Source: an uncultured Gammaproteobacteria bacterium
GTDB taxonomy: Bacteria; Pseudomonadota; Gammaproteobacteria; UBA9214
Length of the DNA: 18,715 nucleotides
Direction of reading: 5' to 3'
Assembly (NCBI GenBank): GCA_905480065.1
Contig: CAJQOV010000121.1
Coordinates: 1 to 18,715 of the forward strand
The notes below the pieces were generated by a model, which was given only the letters and a program-made list of their open reading frames with translations, was not told the origin of the DNA and searched no databases. Made by a program: the position numbers and the translations under genes. Position 1 is the first letter of the stretch; each line of letters begins with the position of its first letter. This document shows positions 12,501-18,715 of this stretch, piece by piece.

Positions 12501-13613
12501 TTATTCCGCATACCAGCTACCGTCCGGGTGGCGCCGGATCCACGGGTGGCTGTACCACAGCCAGGCTGATCCATCGGTTGCCTGTGCGGTACAGTTGTAG
12601 CGGCTGCGGCCCACCGGCAAGGCCTGTTCCGCGCGCACCTCGAAGCGGGTGCGTCCGGCATCCAGCCAGCGTGGCGGCACGCGTCCCTGGCCGGAGACAT
12701 AACAACCCAGCGTGTCCGGTTTGTAGCGGCCGGGCTGCAGGGTGACGGTCAGCCGCGGACGCTTATCGTCCAGCGCCAGCACGGTATCATCCGGGTCCGC
12801 CTGCAGCACCGGCAGTGGCAGTGACTGCAGCTTGTCGCGCACCTCGTCGAGTGCCGCGAACGCCACCGCCATCGGGAAGCGCGGCAATGCCAGCCGGTCG
12901 GCGTACCCGCTGGCCGGTCCGGACTGCTGACCGAAGGCGGTGAAGCCCAGTTCTCCAACCAGCTTGCGCAGTGCCGTGTCGTATTCACCGTAAGGCCAGG
13001 CGAACAGCAGGGGAGCTTGCCCCAGCTCCTGTTGCAGGCGGGACTGTGCATGCAACAGGTCCGCCTGTATGCGCGTGCGCCAGGCGGATTCAGCCTCGCC
13101 CGGCAGGCGTCGCAGCAGGTGGTCATGGCTGCGGCTGTGGTTGGCAAAGGTCACCCCGTTGGCCGACATCTCGCGCATTTGTGCCCAGCTCATCATGGCC
13201 GGCAGGCCCTGGTCGACCGGATCGGTCGCGACGAACACGGTAAACGGCCAGCCACGCGCGCGCAGGCGCGGCCAGGCCTCGCGGTACACCGAGATGTAGG
13301 CATCATCGACGGTGATCGCGACCACCTTGTCCGGCAGCGGCTGGCGATCACGCAGGTGGCTGACGACTTTTTCCAGCGGCCAGACCTGGTAACCGTGTGT
13401 GGCGAGATAATCGAGGTGACTGTCGAACTGTTCGGGCGTGACGCTGGTCGACGGTGGCGTGTCGACAGCCACGTGGTGGTACATCAGGATCACGGCGTGG
13501 CCGGCCGCAAATGCCGGAGCAGTCAGCAACAGGGCCAGCACTATGCAGAGTCGAATAATCAAGCGAGTAAACCGGGTTGTGAAAAGGGGTCGGTGACTAT
13601 TGCTGTCCCACAT
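12501..13613 (-). CDS. Polysaccharide deacetylase family protein
   Basis: Exported or membrane-anchored NodB-type carbohydrate esterase of 370 residues. A hydrophobic segment at about 18-37 (LIIRLCIVLALLLTAPAFAA) is a signal peptide or anchor. The catalytic domain has ILMYHHVAV at 42-50, the metal and base pair TVDDAY (D103, D104), HSRSH with H159 and H163, and AWPYGEYD at 205-212. This is close to the PgaB-type deacetylase layout. The C-terminal 110 residues are an unrecognised domain ending WLWYSHPWIRRHPDGSWYAE. The ATG at 13613, its purine-rich ribosome binding site and codons 1-11 (MWDSNSHRPLF) all lie in repeat copy C. The original start may have been lost; TTG at 13562 is an in-frame alternative without a ribosome binding site. 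Confidence 0.87.
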   Translation of the reverse strand: MWDSNSHRPLFTTRFTRLIIRLCIVLALLLTAPAFAAGHAVILMYHHVAVDTPPSTSVTPEQFDSHLDYLATHGYQVWPLEKVVSHLRDRQPLPDKVVAITVDDAYISVYREAWPRLRARGWPFTVFVATDPVDQGLPAMMSWAQMREMSANGVTFANHSRSHDHLLRRLPGEAESAWRTRIQADLLHAQSRLQQELGQAPLLFAWPYGEYDTALRKLVGELGFTAFGQQSGPASGYADRLALPRFPMAVAFAALDEVRDKLQSLPLPVLQADPDDTVLALDDKRPRLTVTLQPGRYKPDTLGCYVSGQGRVPPRWLDAGRTRFEVRAEQALPVGRSRYNCTAQATDGSAWLWYSHPWIRRHPDGSWYAE

Positions 13614-13892
13614 ACTCCCTCTCCCTCCGGGACGACTGCAGGGATGCAGGAGGTACGAGTCCAGGGACGGACTCGGTAGAGCGAAGCAGGAGCCAGAGCC
13701 GAGAGCAACGCAGGGAGCAAATGCCGAGAAGGGACGTAATGTTTATACAGTGGTATATAGCTTTCATGTTCTGTCACTATCAACCGCTCCGTGCAATACG
13801 TTCATTCATGCACTTACGGTACTTTCAGTACATGTATGTGGAACAACAGGGGTCGGTGAGCATTGTTCATGATTGCACCATGTCACCGACCC
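13582..13892. repeat. Composite GGGGTCGGTG element, copy C
   Basis: About 311 bp, in the same orientation as copy B. It has a left end at 13586, the 104-bp conserved block (13615-13718, two differences from copy B), and the 25-bp block (13726-13750, one difference). It also has a second left end at 13849 and a right end at 13884-13892. Compared with copy B it lacks about 64 bp of the hairpin segment. It carries an extra 90 bp (13751-13840) exactly between ATACAG and GAACAA. It spans the gap between the deacetylase start and the SQR stop codon, which lies eight bases beyond. Confidence 0.88.
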
Positions 13893-13899
13893 GGCGCGG

Positions 13900-15168
13900 C
13901 TATTCCAGCCGCTCGATACCCAGCGCGCGGAGGATGTGCTTCTCGTAGATCGGTTCCGAGCTGCCTTTCTTCATCTTGTAGATGAAGTACTTCTCGAACG
14001 CGATCTTGGCCAGGTGTACCCACTTGCCCTTCTTCATCCATGCCATGTTGCGCGGCGGGATCTGCGGCAGCGCGACGAATGCCGCACCGGTGTCGCCCAT
14101 GTCGGCCAGGCAGATGGCGTTCCAGGTGGCACGGTGGGTGGGCTGCCTGCCATCCAGCAGTTCGGCGATGTTGTGCACGATGGCGGTCACCATGGATTCG
14201 ATCATGTAGCCGGTCTTGGGTGCACCGGTGGGTACCGGCGTGTCCTCGACCGGCGGGATGGCAATACACACGCCGGCGGAAAAGATGTTCGGGTACTTCG
14301 GATTGCGCTGGTTTTCATCCACGATCACGAAGCCGCGCGGGTTGCACAGCCCCTCGACCGCGGCCACGCAGTCCACGCCCTTGAAGGCGGGCAGCATCAT
14401 CGAGTAGTTGAACGCCAACTCGATATCCTCGATTTTCTGCTTGTCATCGCCATATCTCTCGATGAACATCTTGCCGGCTTCCACCTTCACCACCCTGGCG
14501 TTGGTGATCCACTTGATGTCATGCTGGCGCATCTCGCTTTCCAGCATACCGCGGGAATCCCCCACGCCGCCGAGGCCGAGGTGGCCGATATAGGGTTCGC
14601 TGGTCACAAAGGTAATGGGCACTTTCCTGCGCAGGCGCTTCCTGCGCAGTGCCGTGTCGAGGATGAAGGCATATTCGTAGGCCGGTCCGAAGCAGCTGGC
14701 GAACGGCATCGCGCCGATAATGACATGGCCCGGGTTGCTCAGCAGTTGCTCATATCCGGCGTAAGCCTGTTCGGCATGGTCGATAGTACAGATGGAAACG
14801 GTGTGACCTTGCGGACCGGAACCCGGCACTTCGTCGAAGGCCAGCCTCGGCCCGGTGGCAACCAGCAGGTAGTCATAGGAAACGCTATCGCCGTTGGCAA
14901 GCACGAGCCGGTTGTGGTCCGCATCGATACGGGTCACCTGCGCGGTGATGAAGTCGATCTTTTGCTTTTTCAGCGGCGGCGCCAGCGCGAAAGTAATGTC
15001 CTTGCGCTTGCGCCAGCCCACGCCAACCCAGGGGTTGGACGGCACGAACTGGAAATGATCCGATTCAGTGATCACGGTCACCTGGTGCTGCCTGCCCAGT
15101 TCCGCGCGTAACTCGTAGGCTGCCGGCAAGCCGCCGATGCCTGCCCCCAGAACCACCACGTGTGCCAT
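13900..15168 (-). CDS. sqr: Sulfide:quinone oxidoreductase (SQR-like FAD flavoprotein)
   Basis: Membrane-associated flavoenzyme of 422 residues that oxidises sulfide to polysulfide and reduces quinone. The N-terminus has the FAD Rossmann motif VVLGAGIGGLPAAYEL (4-20), and YDYLLVATGPRLAF (98-111) is the second dinucleotide-fold element. Three cysteines, C127 (SICTIDHAEQA), C159 (ASCFGPAYEY) and C353 (CLADMGDTG), line up with the three functional cysteines known from the Acidithiobacillus enzyme. EPYIGHLGLGGVGDS and PPVEDTPVPTGAPKTG are typical SQR stretches. The C-terminal basic segment (MAWMKKGKWVHLAKIAFEKY) is the likely membrane-binding helix. The ATG at 15168 has AGGAG six bases upstream. 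It diverges from the SemiSWEET gene. A related disulfide-type oxidoreductase with another acceptor is possible but less likely. Confidence 0.9.
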   Translation of the reverse strand: MAHVVVLGAGIGGLPAAYELRAELGRQHQVTVITESDHFQFVPSNPWVGVGWRKRKDITFALAPPLKKQKIDFITAQVTRIDADHNRLVLANGDSVSYDYLLVATGPRLAFDEVPGSGPQGHTVSICTIDHAEQAYAGYEQLLSNPGHVIIGAMPFASCFGPAYEYAFILDTALRRKRLRRKVPITFVTSEPYIGHLGLGGVGDSRGMLESEMRQHDIKWITNARVVKVEAGKMFIERYGDDKQKIEDIELAFNYSMMLPAFKGVDCVAAVEGLCNPRGFVIVDENQRNPKYPNIFSAGVCIAIPPVEDTPVPTGAPKTGYMIESMVTAIVHNIAELLDGRQPTHRATWNAICLADMGDTGAAFVALPQIPPRNMAWMKKGKWVHLAKIAFEKYFIYKMKKGSSEPIYEKHILRALGIERLE

Positions 15169-15211
15169 CGATTACTCCTGTGGATAAGCTGAATATAATT
15201 CCTGTTATCCG

Positions 15212-15240
15212 GTTCGCGAACTGTCTGCGGACAGTATATT
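15212..15240. promoter_or_regulatory. Dyads in the sqr / SemiSWEET divergent promoter region
   Basis: The perfect palindrome GTTCGCGAAC (15212-15221) abuts the dyad CTGTC-TGCG-GACAG (15221-15234), followed by TATATT (15235-15240), a possible -10 box for the plus strand. TATAAT also occurs at 15194-15199. The arrangement could hold operator and promoter for the divergent genes, but no -35 boxes are convincing. Confidence 0.32.
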
Positions 15241-15271
15241 CCATTGCCCGGGAACAAGCAGGGGAATTACC

Positions 15272-15331
15272 ATGGCAGCAACCTCACGGAATGGCCGTGA
15301 CAGCAGGGGAATACCAGACGCATGGATATGA
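15272..15331 (+). CDS. Possible 19-codon leader peptide before the SemiSWEET gene
   Basis: A short frame (MAATSRNGRDSRGIPDAWI) with AGGGGA six bases before its ATG. Its TGA overlaps the second ATG of the SemiSWEET gene (15328) in the ATGA form typical of coupled translation, whereas the SemiSWEET gene itself has a poor ribosome binding site. It contains rare-type codons (CGG, AGG, ATA). It may be a leader that sets SemiSWEET translation, or chance. Confidence 0.28.
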   Translation: MAATSRNGRDSRGIPDAWI

Positions 15332-15621
15332 CCAACCTGATCGGCACGCTGGCCGGCGGACTCACGACCATTGCCTTCATACCGCAAGTTGCCAGGACCT
15401 GGAAAACCGGCTCGTCCCGCGACATCTCGCTGTTTACCTACCTGCTGTTCAGCAGCGGTGTATTGCTCTGGCTGATCTACGGTATACGGCTGCAGGCCTT
15501 GCCGATCATGCTCGCCAACGGTGTTACCCTGTTACTGTCCGTCTCCATCCTGGCGCTCAAGGTCCGTGACATCCTGCGCACCCGACGGCGCATACGTGCC
15601 GCCGACCAGCGTACACTCTGA
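15322..15621 (+). CDS. SemiSWEET family PQ-loop transporter
   Basis: Small inner-membrane protein of 99 residues with three helices (about 4-22, 37-55, 60-80). It would dimerise to form a sugar or small-solute facilitator. The first helix holds the PQ motif (AFIPQVARTW, P21-Q22), and the loop SSRDISLFTYLLFSSGVLLWLIYG and the third-helix ANGVTL (N66) are typical of SemiSWEETs. The ATG at 15322 is 11 bases after GGGGA; the ATG at 15328 is an alternative that overlaps the stop of a short leader frame. The C-terminus is basic (RTRRRIRAADQ). The substrate cannot be predicted. It diverges from sqr and is followed on the same strand by the AI-2E-family gene. Confidence 0.88.
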   Translation: MDMTNLIGTLAGGLTTIAFIPQVARTWKTGSSRDISLFTYLLFSSGVLLWLIYGIRLQALPIMLANGVTLLLSVSILALKVRDILRTRRRIRAADQRTL

Positions 15622-15697
15622 CCTCCGGTCAACGGCTATGCCAGCGACAAACCTGGTGTAGATTATGCGCAAACCAGAAGCGAGCGGAGACCCTGCA

Positions 15698-16780
15698 ATG
15701 TATTCGACACGACGCATGGAAATGATGGCGGCCATCACGCTGCTGTCGCTGCTGGTCATCGGCAGCGTACTGGTGCTGCGGCCGTTTATCATCCCGCTGA
15801 TCCTGGCGGCAGTGCTGGCCTATGCCTCGTGGCCGGTCTATGAATGGCTGCTGGCGCGGCTGCGCAATCGTCCCGGCGCCGCGGCATCGGCCATGACCCT
15901 GCTGCTGTTACTGACGCTGGTCACCCCGTTCGCGGTAATGGGCGTGAGCCTGGCCGACAACACGGTGGAATTGCTGCACCTGCTGCGCGAGGCGCTCAAC
16001 CAGCCGCTGCCGCCGCCACCGGTCTGGCTGGACAGCATCCCGCTGGCCGGCAGTTACCTGCACGACAAGTGGCTGGCGCTGGCCATGCAGGACGAGGGCG
16101 CCATACTGCTGCAGTTACGCACACAACTGCAGCAATTGCCGTTACGAGACCTGGCCATCACCGCCGGCGCCGCTCTGGTGCACGGCGTGGTGCTGATCAG
16201 TTTCAGCGTACTGATCTGTTTTTTCTTTTACCGCGACGGGCCTGCCATTACCGCACGGGTACAGGCCGTTATGGAACGCCTGACCGGACACCGCGCCCGA
16301 TCCCTGATCGAGGTTACGGCAGGCACGATTTCACGCGTGGTGAACGGCATCCTGGGTACCGCGCTGGCACAATCGGTGCTGGCACTGATCGGCTTCTGGA
16401 TCGCCGGCGTGCCGGGCGCGATGTTGCTGGGATTGCTGACCTTCTTCCTTTCCATCGTGCCGATGGGTCCGCCACTGGTGTGGATACCGGCCGCGCTCTG
16501 GCTCTATTCGCAGGGCAGCACCGGCATGGCCATCTTCCTGGCAATCTGGGGCGCGCTGCTGGTCAGCAGCATCGACAACTTCGTCAAACCGTACCTGATC
16601 AGCCGCGGCGGCACGCTGCCGCTGCTGCTGGTATTCATGGGTGTGCTCGGCGGCCTGTTCGCCTTCGGCTTCATCGGCGTCTTCCTCGGCCCGGTCATCC
16701 TCGCCGTGGCCTATGTGCTGCTGTCGGAATGGGTCAACCCGACACCGGCACCGGTTGTGCAGGATGCTGTCAGCGAGTGA
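15698..16780 (+). CDS. AI-2E family transporter (PerM/TqsA-like membrane protein)
   Basis: Inner-membrane protein of the AI-2E/UPF0118 family, with about eight helices. Members include a quorum-signal exporter and Na+/H+ antiporters, so the substrate is uncertain. Features seen: paired helices at the N-terminus (AAITLLSLLVIGSVLVLRPFIIPLILAAVLAY), a soluble middle region with a Pro-rich stretch (QPLPPPPVWLDSIP), and then FYRDGPAI. The family C-terminal half contains GVPGAMLLGLLTFFLSIVPMGPPLVWIPAALWL and SSIDNFVKPYLIS, and ends GFIGVFLGPVILAVAYVLLSEW. The ATG at 15698 has GGAG eight bases upstream and gives 360 residues; an in-frame ATG at 15665 (371 residues) has a weaker site. It follows the SemiSWEET gene by about 75 bp and is convergent with the cytochrome gene. 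Confidence 0.88.
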   Translation: MYSTRRMEMMAAITLLSLLVIGSVLVLRPFIIPLILAAVLAYASWPVYEWLLARLRNRPGAAASAMTLLLLLTLVTPFAVMGVSLADNTVELLHLLREALNQPLPPPPVWLDSIPLAGSYLHDKWLALAMQDEGAILLQLRTQLQQLPLRDLAITAGAALVHGVVLISFSVLICFFFYRDGPAITARVQAVMERLTGHRARSLIEVTAGTISRVVNGILGTALAQSVLALIGFWIAGVPGAMLLGLLTFFLSIVPMGPPLVWIPAALWLYSQGSTGMAIFLAIWGALLVSSIDNFVKPYLISRGGTLPLLLVFMGVLGGLFAFGFIGVFLGPVILAVAYVLLSEWVNPTPAPVVQDAVSE

Positions 16781-16837
16781 GCTTGCCGGCACCAGGGTCG
16801 CCATAAAAAACAACCAATCGCACTGGTCGCCGGCAGC
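16781..16837. terminator. Imperfect inverted repeat between convergent genes (possible bidirectional terminator)
   Basis: Positions 16781-16795 (GCTTGCCGGCACCAG) and 16823-16837 (CTGGTCGCCGGCAGC) can pair with small mismatches. A run of six As at 16805-16810 gives a T run on the minus strand after a smaller ACCA/TGGT stem. It lies between the AI-2E stop (16780) and the cytochrome stop (16852). The stem is imperfect, so termination efficiency is doubtful. Confidence 0.35.
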
Positions 16838-16851
16838 TTCACCGCTACAGG

Positions 16852-17205
16852 CTAGTGGCGCTGATGACAGCCACTACACAATTTCGCAGGGCCAGCTGGC
16901 TTGCCAGACTTCTTCAGCACGAGATGACAGCCGATGCACTGTTGGTGAAAGGCATCGCGGCTGTTACGCGGCATGCGGGATTGCGCCGTGTGACAGGAGC
17001 GGCAGGCGCGCTTGATACGGATGCCGGTCGAGGTGTGATGACAGGCAACGCAATCGATGCCTGCGTGACTGTTATGGAAAAACCGTACGTCACCTGTCTC
17101 GGACTCGATCAATAAAGGCTCTGGCGGCGCCGACCACACGCCGCTTGCACAGGTGAGCAGGCACAGCAGCAGGACATGGCGCGCACTCAAGGGTTCTGCA
17201 CCCAC
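16852..17205 (-). CDS. Periplasmic tetraheme cytochrome c (class III-like)
   Basis: Exported electron carrier of up to 117 residues with four heme-binding motifs: CVACH 52-56, CRSCH 68-72, CIGCH 90-94 and CSGCH 110-114. Histidines at 44, 47, 57, 87 and 117 are candidate distal ligands, and the FFHNSHAGIDCVACHH pattern resembles cytochrome c3/c7 proteins. A signal peptide is present (VLLLCLLTCASGVWSA). The GTG at 17205 lacks a clear ribosome binding site. A TTG at 17190, overlapping the stop of the preceding microprotein frame (TTGA), gives a cleaner signal peptide and may be the true start. It is the last gene behind the membrane flavocytochrome, which suggests that it takes electrons from it or passes electrons to it at the periplasmic face. 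Confidence 0.88.
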   Translation of the reverse strand: MGAEPLSARHVLLLCLLTCASGVWSAPPEPLLIESETGDVRFFHNSHAGIDCVACHHTSTGIRIKRACRSCHTAQSRMPRNSRDAFHQQCIGCHLVLKKSGKPAGPAKLCSGCHQRH

Positions 17206-17279
17206 GCAAACAATGCGGACAGGACTGCCAGCAGCAACCCGGTTGCCAGTGCCAGAAAGCGGGCAAGTAGCATGCGCAT
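17187..17279 (-). CDS. 30-residue single-helix membrane microprotein
   Basis: A short frame coding MRMLLARFLALATGLLLAVL and then SALFAWVQNP: a basic start, one membrane helix of about 20 residues, and a short polar end. It begins seven bases after the flavocytochrome stop (17287) and its TGA overlaps the beginning of the cytochrome gene, so it fills the spacer exactly. There is no strong ribosome binding site; re-initiation after the upstream stop is plausible. I do not recognise a family. Its size and position recall small subunits of membrane oxidoreductases, but that is inference, and chance cannot be excluded. Confidence 0.5.
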   Translation of the reverse strand: MRMLLARFLALATGLLLAVLSALFAWVQNP

Positions 17280-17286
17280 AGCGTGT

Positions 17287-18615
17287 TTATACCATGTCAA
17301 AAAGTTCAGTATGCACCCTGCGCTGTGGCACACCGATGGCAGCGAGGCTGTGTTCGACGCTGGCCGTCATGGGTGGCGGACCGCACAGGAAGTAGTCCAG
17401 TGCCGCAAGGTTAGCGGGCAAATGACGCTGCAACAGCTCACGGGTAATGAAACCGCGCTCACCGGTCCAGTCCGGCGGCGGCTCGTTGAGTACGATAACC
17501 AGGTTCAGCTGCAGGCGCGACTGCAGCGCCTGCAGCTCCTCGTATGCAGTCAATCGTGGCAGGCTGCGGTAGGCATAAAACAGCCACAATGGCCGCCGTT
17601 CTCCGCGCTCGGCCAGCGTCCTGAGCATACCCAGGATCGGTGCAATTCCGACCCCCCCTGCGACGAACACGTAACCCGGCGCATTCGGATAACGGTCGAT
17701 GCTGAATGCACCGAACGGCCCGTCAATATAGACGCGCTGGCCTGGCCTGGCGTCCTTGATGCACGATGTGAAATCACCCAGTTGCTTGATGATGAACTTC
17801 ATGCTCTGTGGTTGCAGCGCACTGGAGGCAATGGAAAAAGGGTGTTCACGCATGGCCAGTGGCGAGTGCCAGAGACTCAGCCAGACGAACTGCCCGGGCA
17901 GGAATGTCAGGCCATGGTGACCATCCGGAGCTACTGCAAGTGTGCATGCATCACCACGCTCAGCCGTTACCTCGACTACGTGATATCGATGGCGCATCAG
18001 CAGCAATGGCCTGACCAGACGCACATACAGCAACAGCAGGACTACGGATACCGCCAGCAGCAGCCACAGCTCACGCTTGCCGGGAGCATCGGTATAGTAG
18101 TTGACACCGGCAATGTGGATTGCGGCCAGCACAACAGCCAGCACCGCGAGCACGGCGTGCAGGAAGCGCCACAGGTCATAGTGCAGTCGCAGCACCTTGC
18201 GCCATATCGAGGTAACCACCAGCAAGAGCACGGCCAGCAATGCCGCATTCCCGGCCAGCATATGCCCGGGTGCATCCGGCTTCAGGTATTCGACCAGCAG
18301 TGGCTCGACGCCGATCAGGATCAGCGGGTGGGCAAGCAGCAACACCAGGGCAACCAGCGCAATCCAGCGGTGGAAATAGTAGATGATGTCGATACCGAAG
18401 GCGTGCGTAGTCCAGTTGAAACGGGCCGTCAGTACAAACATGGTAAACAGGATGGCCAGCGCCGAGAACCCCAGGCCGACCGCGAAGTCCCAGCCAAAGG
18501 TGGTGCCCGGCGGCACCGGGCCGAGCAGTAACACCACCAGCGGCAACATGACCAGCAGCAGGTAAACGCCGGCCCAGAAGACACTGCGTAGTACATAGTT
18601 GTGTTTCGCCTGCAT
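17287..18615 (-). CDS. Ferric-reductase-like transmembrane flavocytochrome (FAD/NAD(P)H-binding)
   Basis: Membrane oxidoreductase of 442 residues, of the NOX/FRE type in layout. The N-terminal half has about six helices with two histidine pairs spaced for two b hemes across the membrane: H84 and H98 (YYFHRWIALVALVLLLAHP), and H155 and H169 (FLHAVLAVLAVVLAAIHIAG). The C-terminal half is a ferredoxin-reductase module: FAD-binding LPGQFVWLSL and HPFSIAS (260-266), GPFGAF, NAD(P)-binding GGVGIAPILGM (322-332) and CGPPPM (413-418). Numbers count from a GTG at 18621; I prefer the ATG at 18615, two codons later. It would move electrons from NAD(P)H to a periplasmic acceptor. The microprotein and tetraheme cytochrome genes follow in the same operon. 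Confidence 0.9.
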   Translation of the reverse strand: MQAKHNYVLRSVFWAGVYLLLVMLPLVVLLLGPVPPGTTFGWDFAVGLGFSALAILFTMFVLTARFNWTTHAFGIDIIYYFHRWIALVALVLLLAHPLILIGVEPLLVEYLKPDAPGHMLAGNAALLAVLLLVVTSIWRKVLRLHYDLWRFLHAVLAVLAVVLAAIHIAGVNYYTDAPGKRELWLLLAVSVVLLLLYVRLVRPLLLMRHRYHVVEVTAERGDACTLAVAPDGHHGLTFLPGQFVWLSLWHSPLAMREHPFSIASSALQPQSMKFIIKQLGDFTSCIKDARPGQRVYIDGPFGAFSIDRYPNAPGYVFVAGGVGIAPILGMLRTLAERGERRPLWLFYAYRSLPRLTAYEELQALQSRLQLNLVIVLNEPPPDWTGERGFITRELLQRHLPANLAALDYFLCGPPPMTASVEHSLAAIGVPQRRVHTELFDMV

Positions 18616-18715
18616 GGTCACTCACGCTGCACTGCCCGCGATCAGGCAGCGGGGATGATATTACCCCATGCGCGGTAGTATACGCCGCAGTCCGGAAACT
18701 ATGGAACGCTCGGTA
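18616..18715. other. Upstream flank of the flavocytochrome operon
   Basis: The last 100 bp carry no gene that I can support. The region should hold the promoter of the minus-strand operon, but I see no clear -35/-10 pair before the window ends. Confidence 0.4.

Noticed and set aside
13873..15111. Long plus-strand frame of 412 codons opposite sqr
   Set aside because: It lacks recognisable motifs, is antisense to a clear flavoprotein gene, and starts inside the repeat. Shadow frame.
17176..18531. Long plus-strand frame of 451 codons opposite the flavocytochrome
   Set aside because: Composition dominated by Gln, His and Arg, no motif, antisense to a recognisable gene.

Overview
The window is about 18.7 kb of moderately GC-rich DNA and reads as a gammaproteobacterial chromosome segment. 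The clearest clue is the order amtB-glnK / ubiK / comM, with the ammonium operon divergent from ubiK-comM, which I recall from Pseudomonas and relatives. A sulfide:quinone oxidoreductase and a tetraheme cytochrome c suggest a respiratory, probably sulfur-oxidising lineage. I cannot name the species.

Left block (1-3600, minus strand). There are two consecutive glnK-amtB pairs; the left amtB runs off the window edge. The right pair lies behind a TorF-family outer-membrane protein gene, giving torF-glnK-amtB. This operon has a near-consensus sigma-54 promoter and two NtrC-like dyads about 110-130 bp upstream of the predicted start. A strong terminator closes the torF operon, and a 29-bp perfect inverted repeat separates the two glnK-amtB pairs.

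REP/RAYT block (3599-6430). ubiK and comM (both plus) are separated by about 1.08 kb holding a REP-associated tyrosine transposase (RAYT) inside an array of 13 REP-like palindromes. The units come in two stem variants that differ by paired compensatory changes. A 154-bp part of the array is duplicated on both sides of the transposase. The stop codons of ubiK and of the transposase both lie inside REP units.

Cation block (6430-10975). A minus-strand operon encodes a DUF211 protein, a VIT1/CCC1-type transporter and an SERCA-like P-type cation ATPase. Diverging from it is a secreted EF-hand protein gene that now carries a frameshift. Together they look like a calcium (or manganese/iron) handling locus. 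The intergenic region carries two AT-rich dyads.

Envelope block with repeats (10990-13900). A Bax-like glucosaminidase and a polysaccharide deacetylase (both minus) are bracketed by two direct copies of a composite, modular repeat built on the GGGGTCGGTG/CACCGACCCC ends. This family is unrelated to the REP family above. The right copy supplies the apparent ribosome binding site, start codon and first 11 codons of the deacetylase.

Right block (13900-18715). A sulfide:quinone oxidoreductase (minus) diverges from a SemiSWEET PQ-loop transporter followed by an AI-2E/PerM-family membrane protein (plus). Convergent to these is a minus-strand operon: a ferric-reductase-like membrane flavocytochrome, an unrecognised 30-residue membrane microprotein, and a tetraheme cytochrome c. 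This would form a path for electrons from NAD(P)H through flavin and b hemes to periplasmic c hemes.

The most original leads are the covarying REP array around its transposase, the composite GGGGTCGGTG element that has become a gene start, the divergent DUF211/VIT/ATPase/EF-hand locus, and the microprotein in the flavocytochrome-tetraheme operon.
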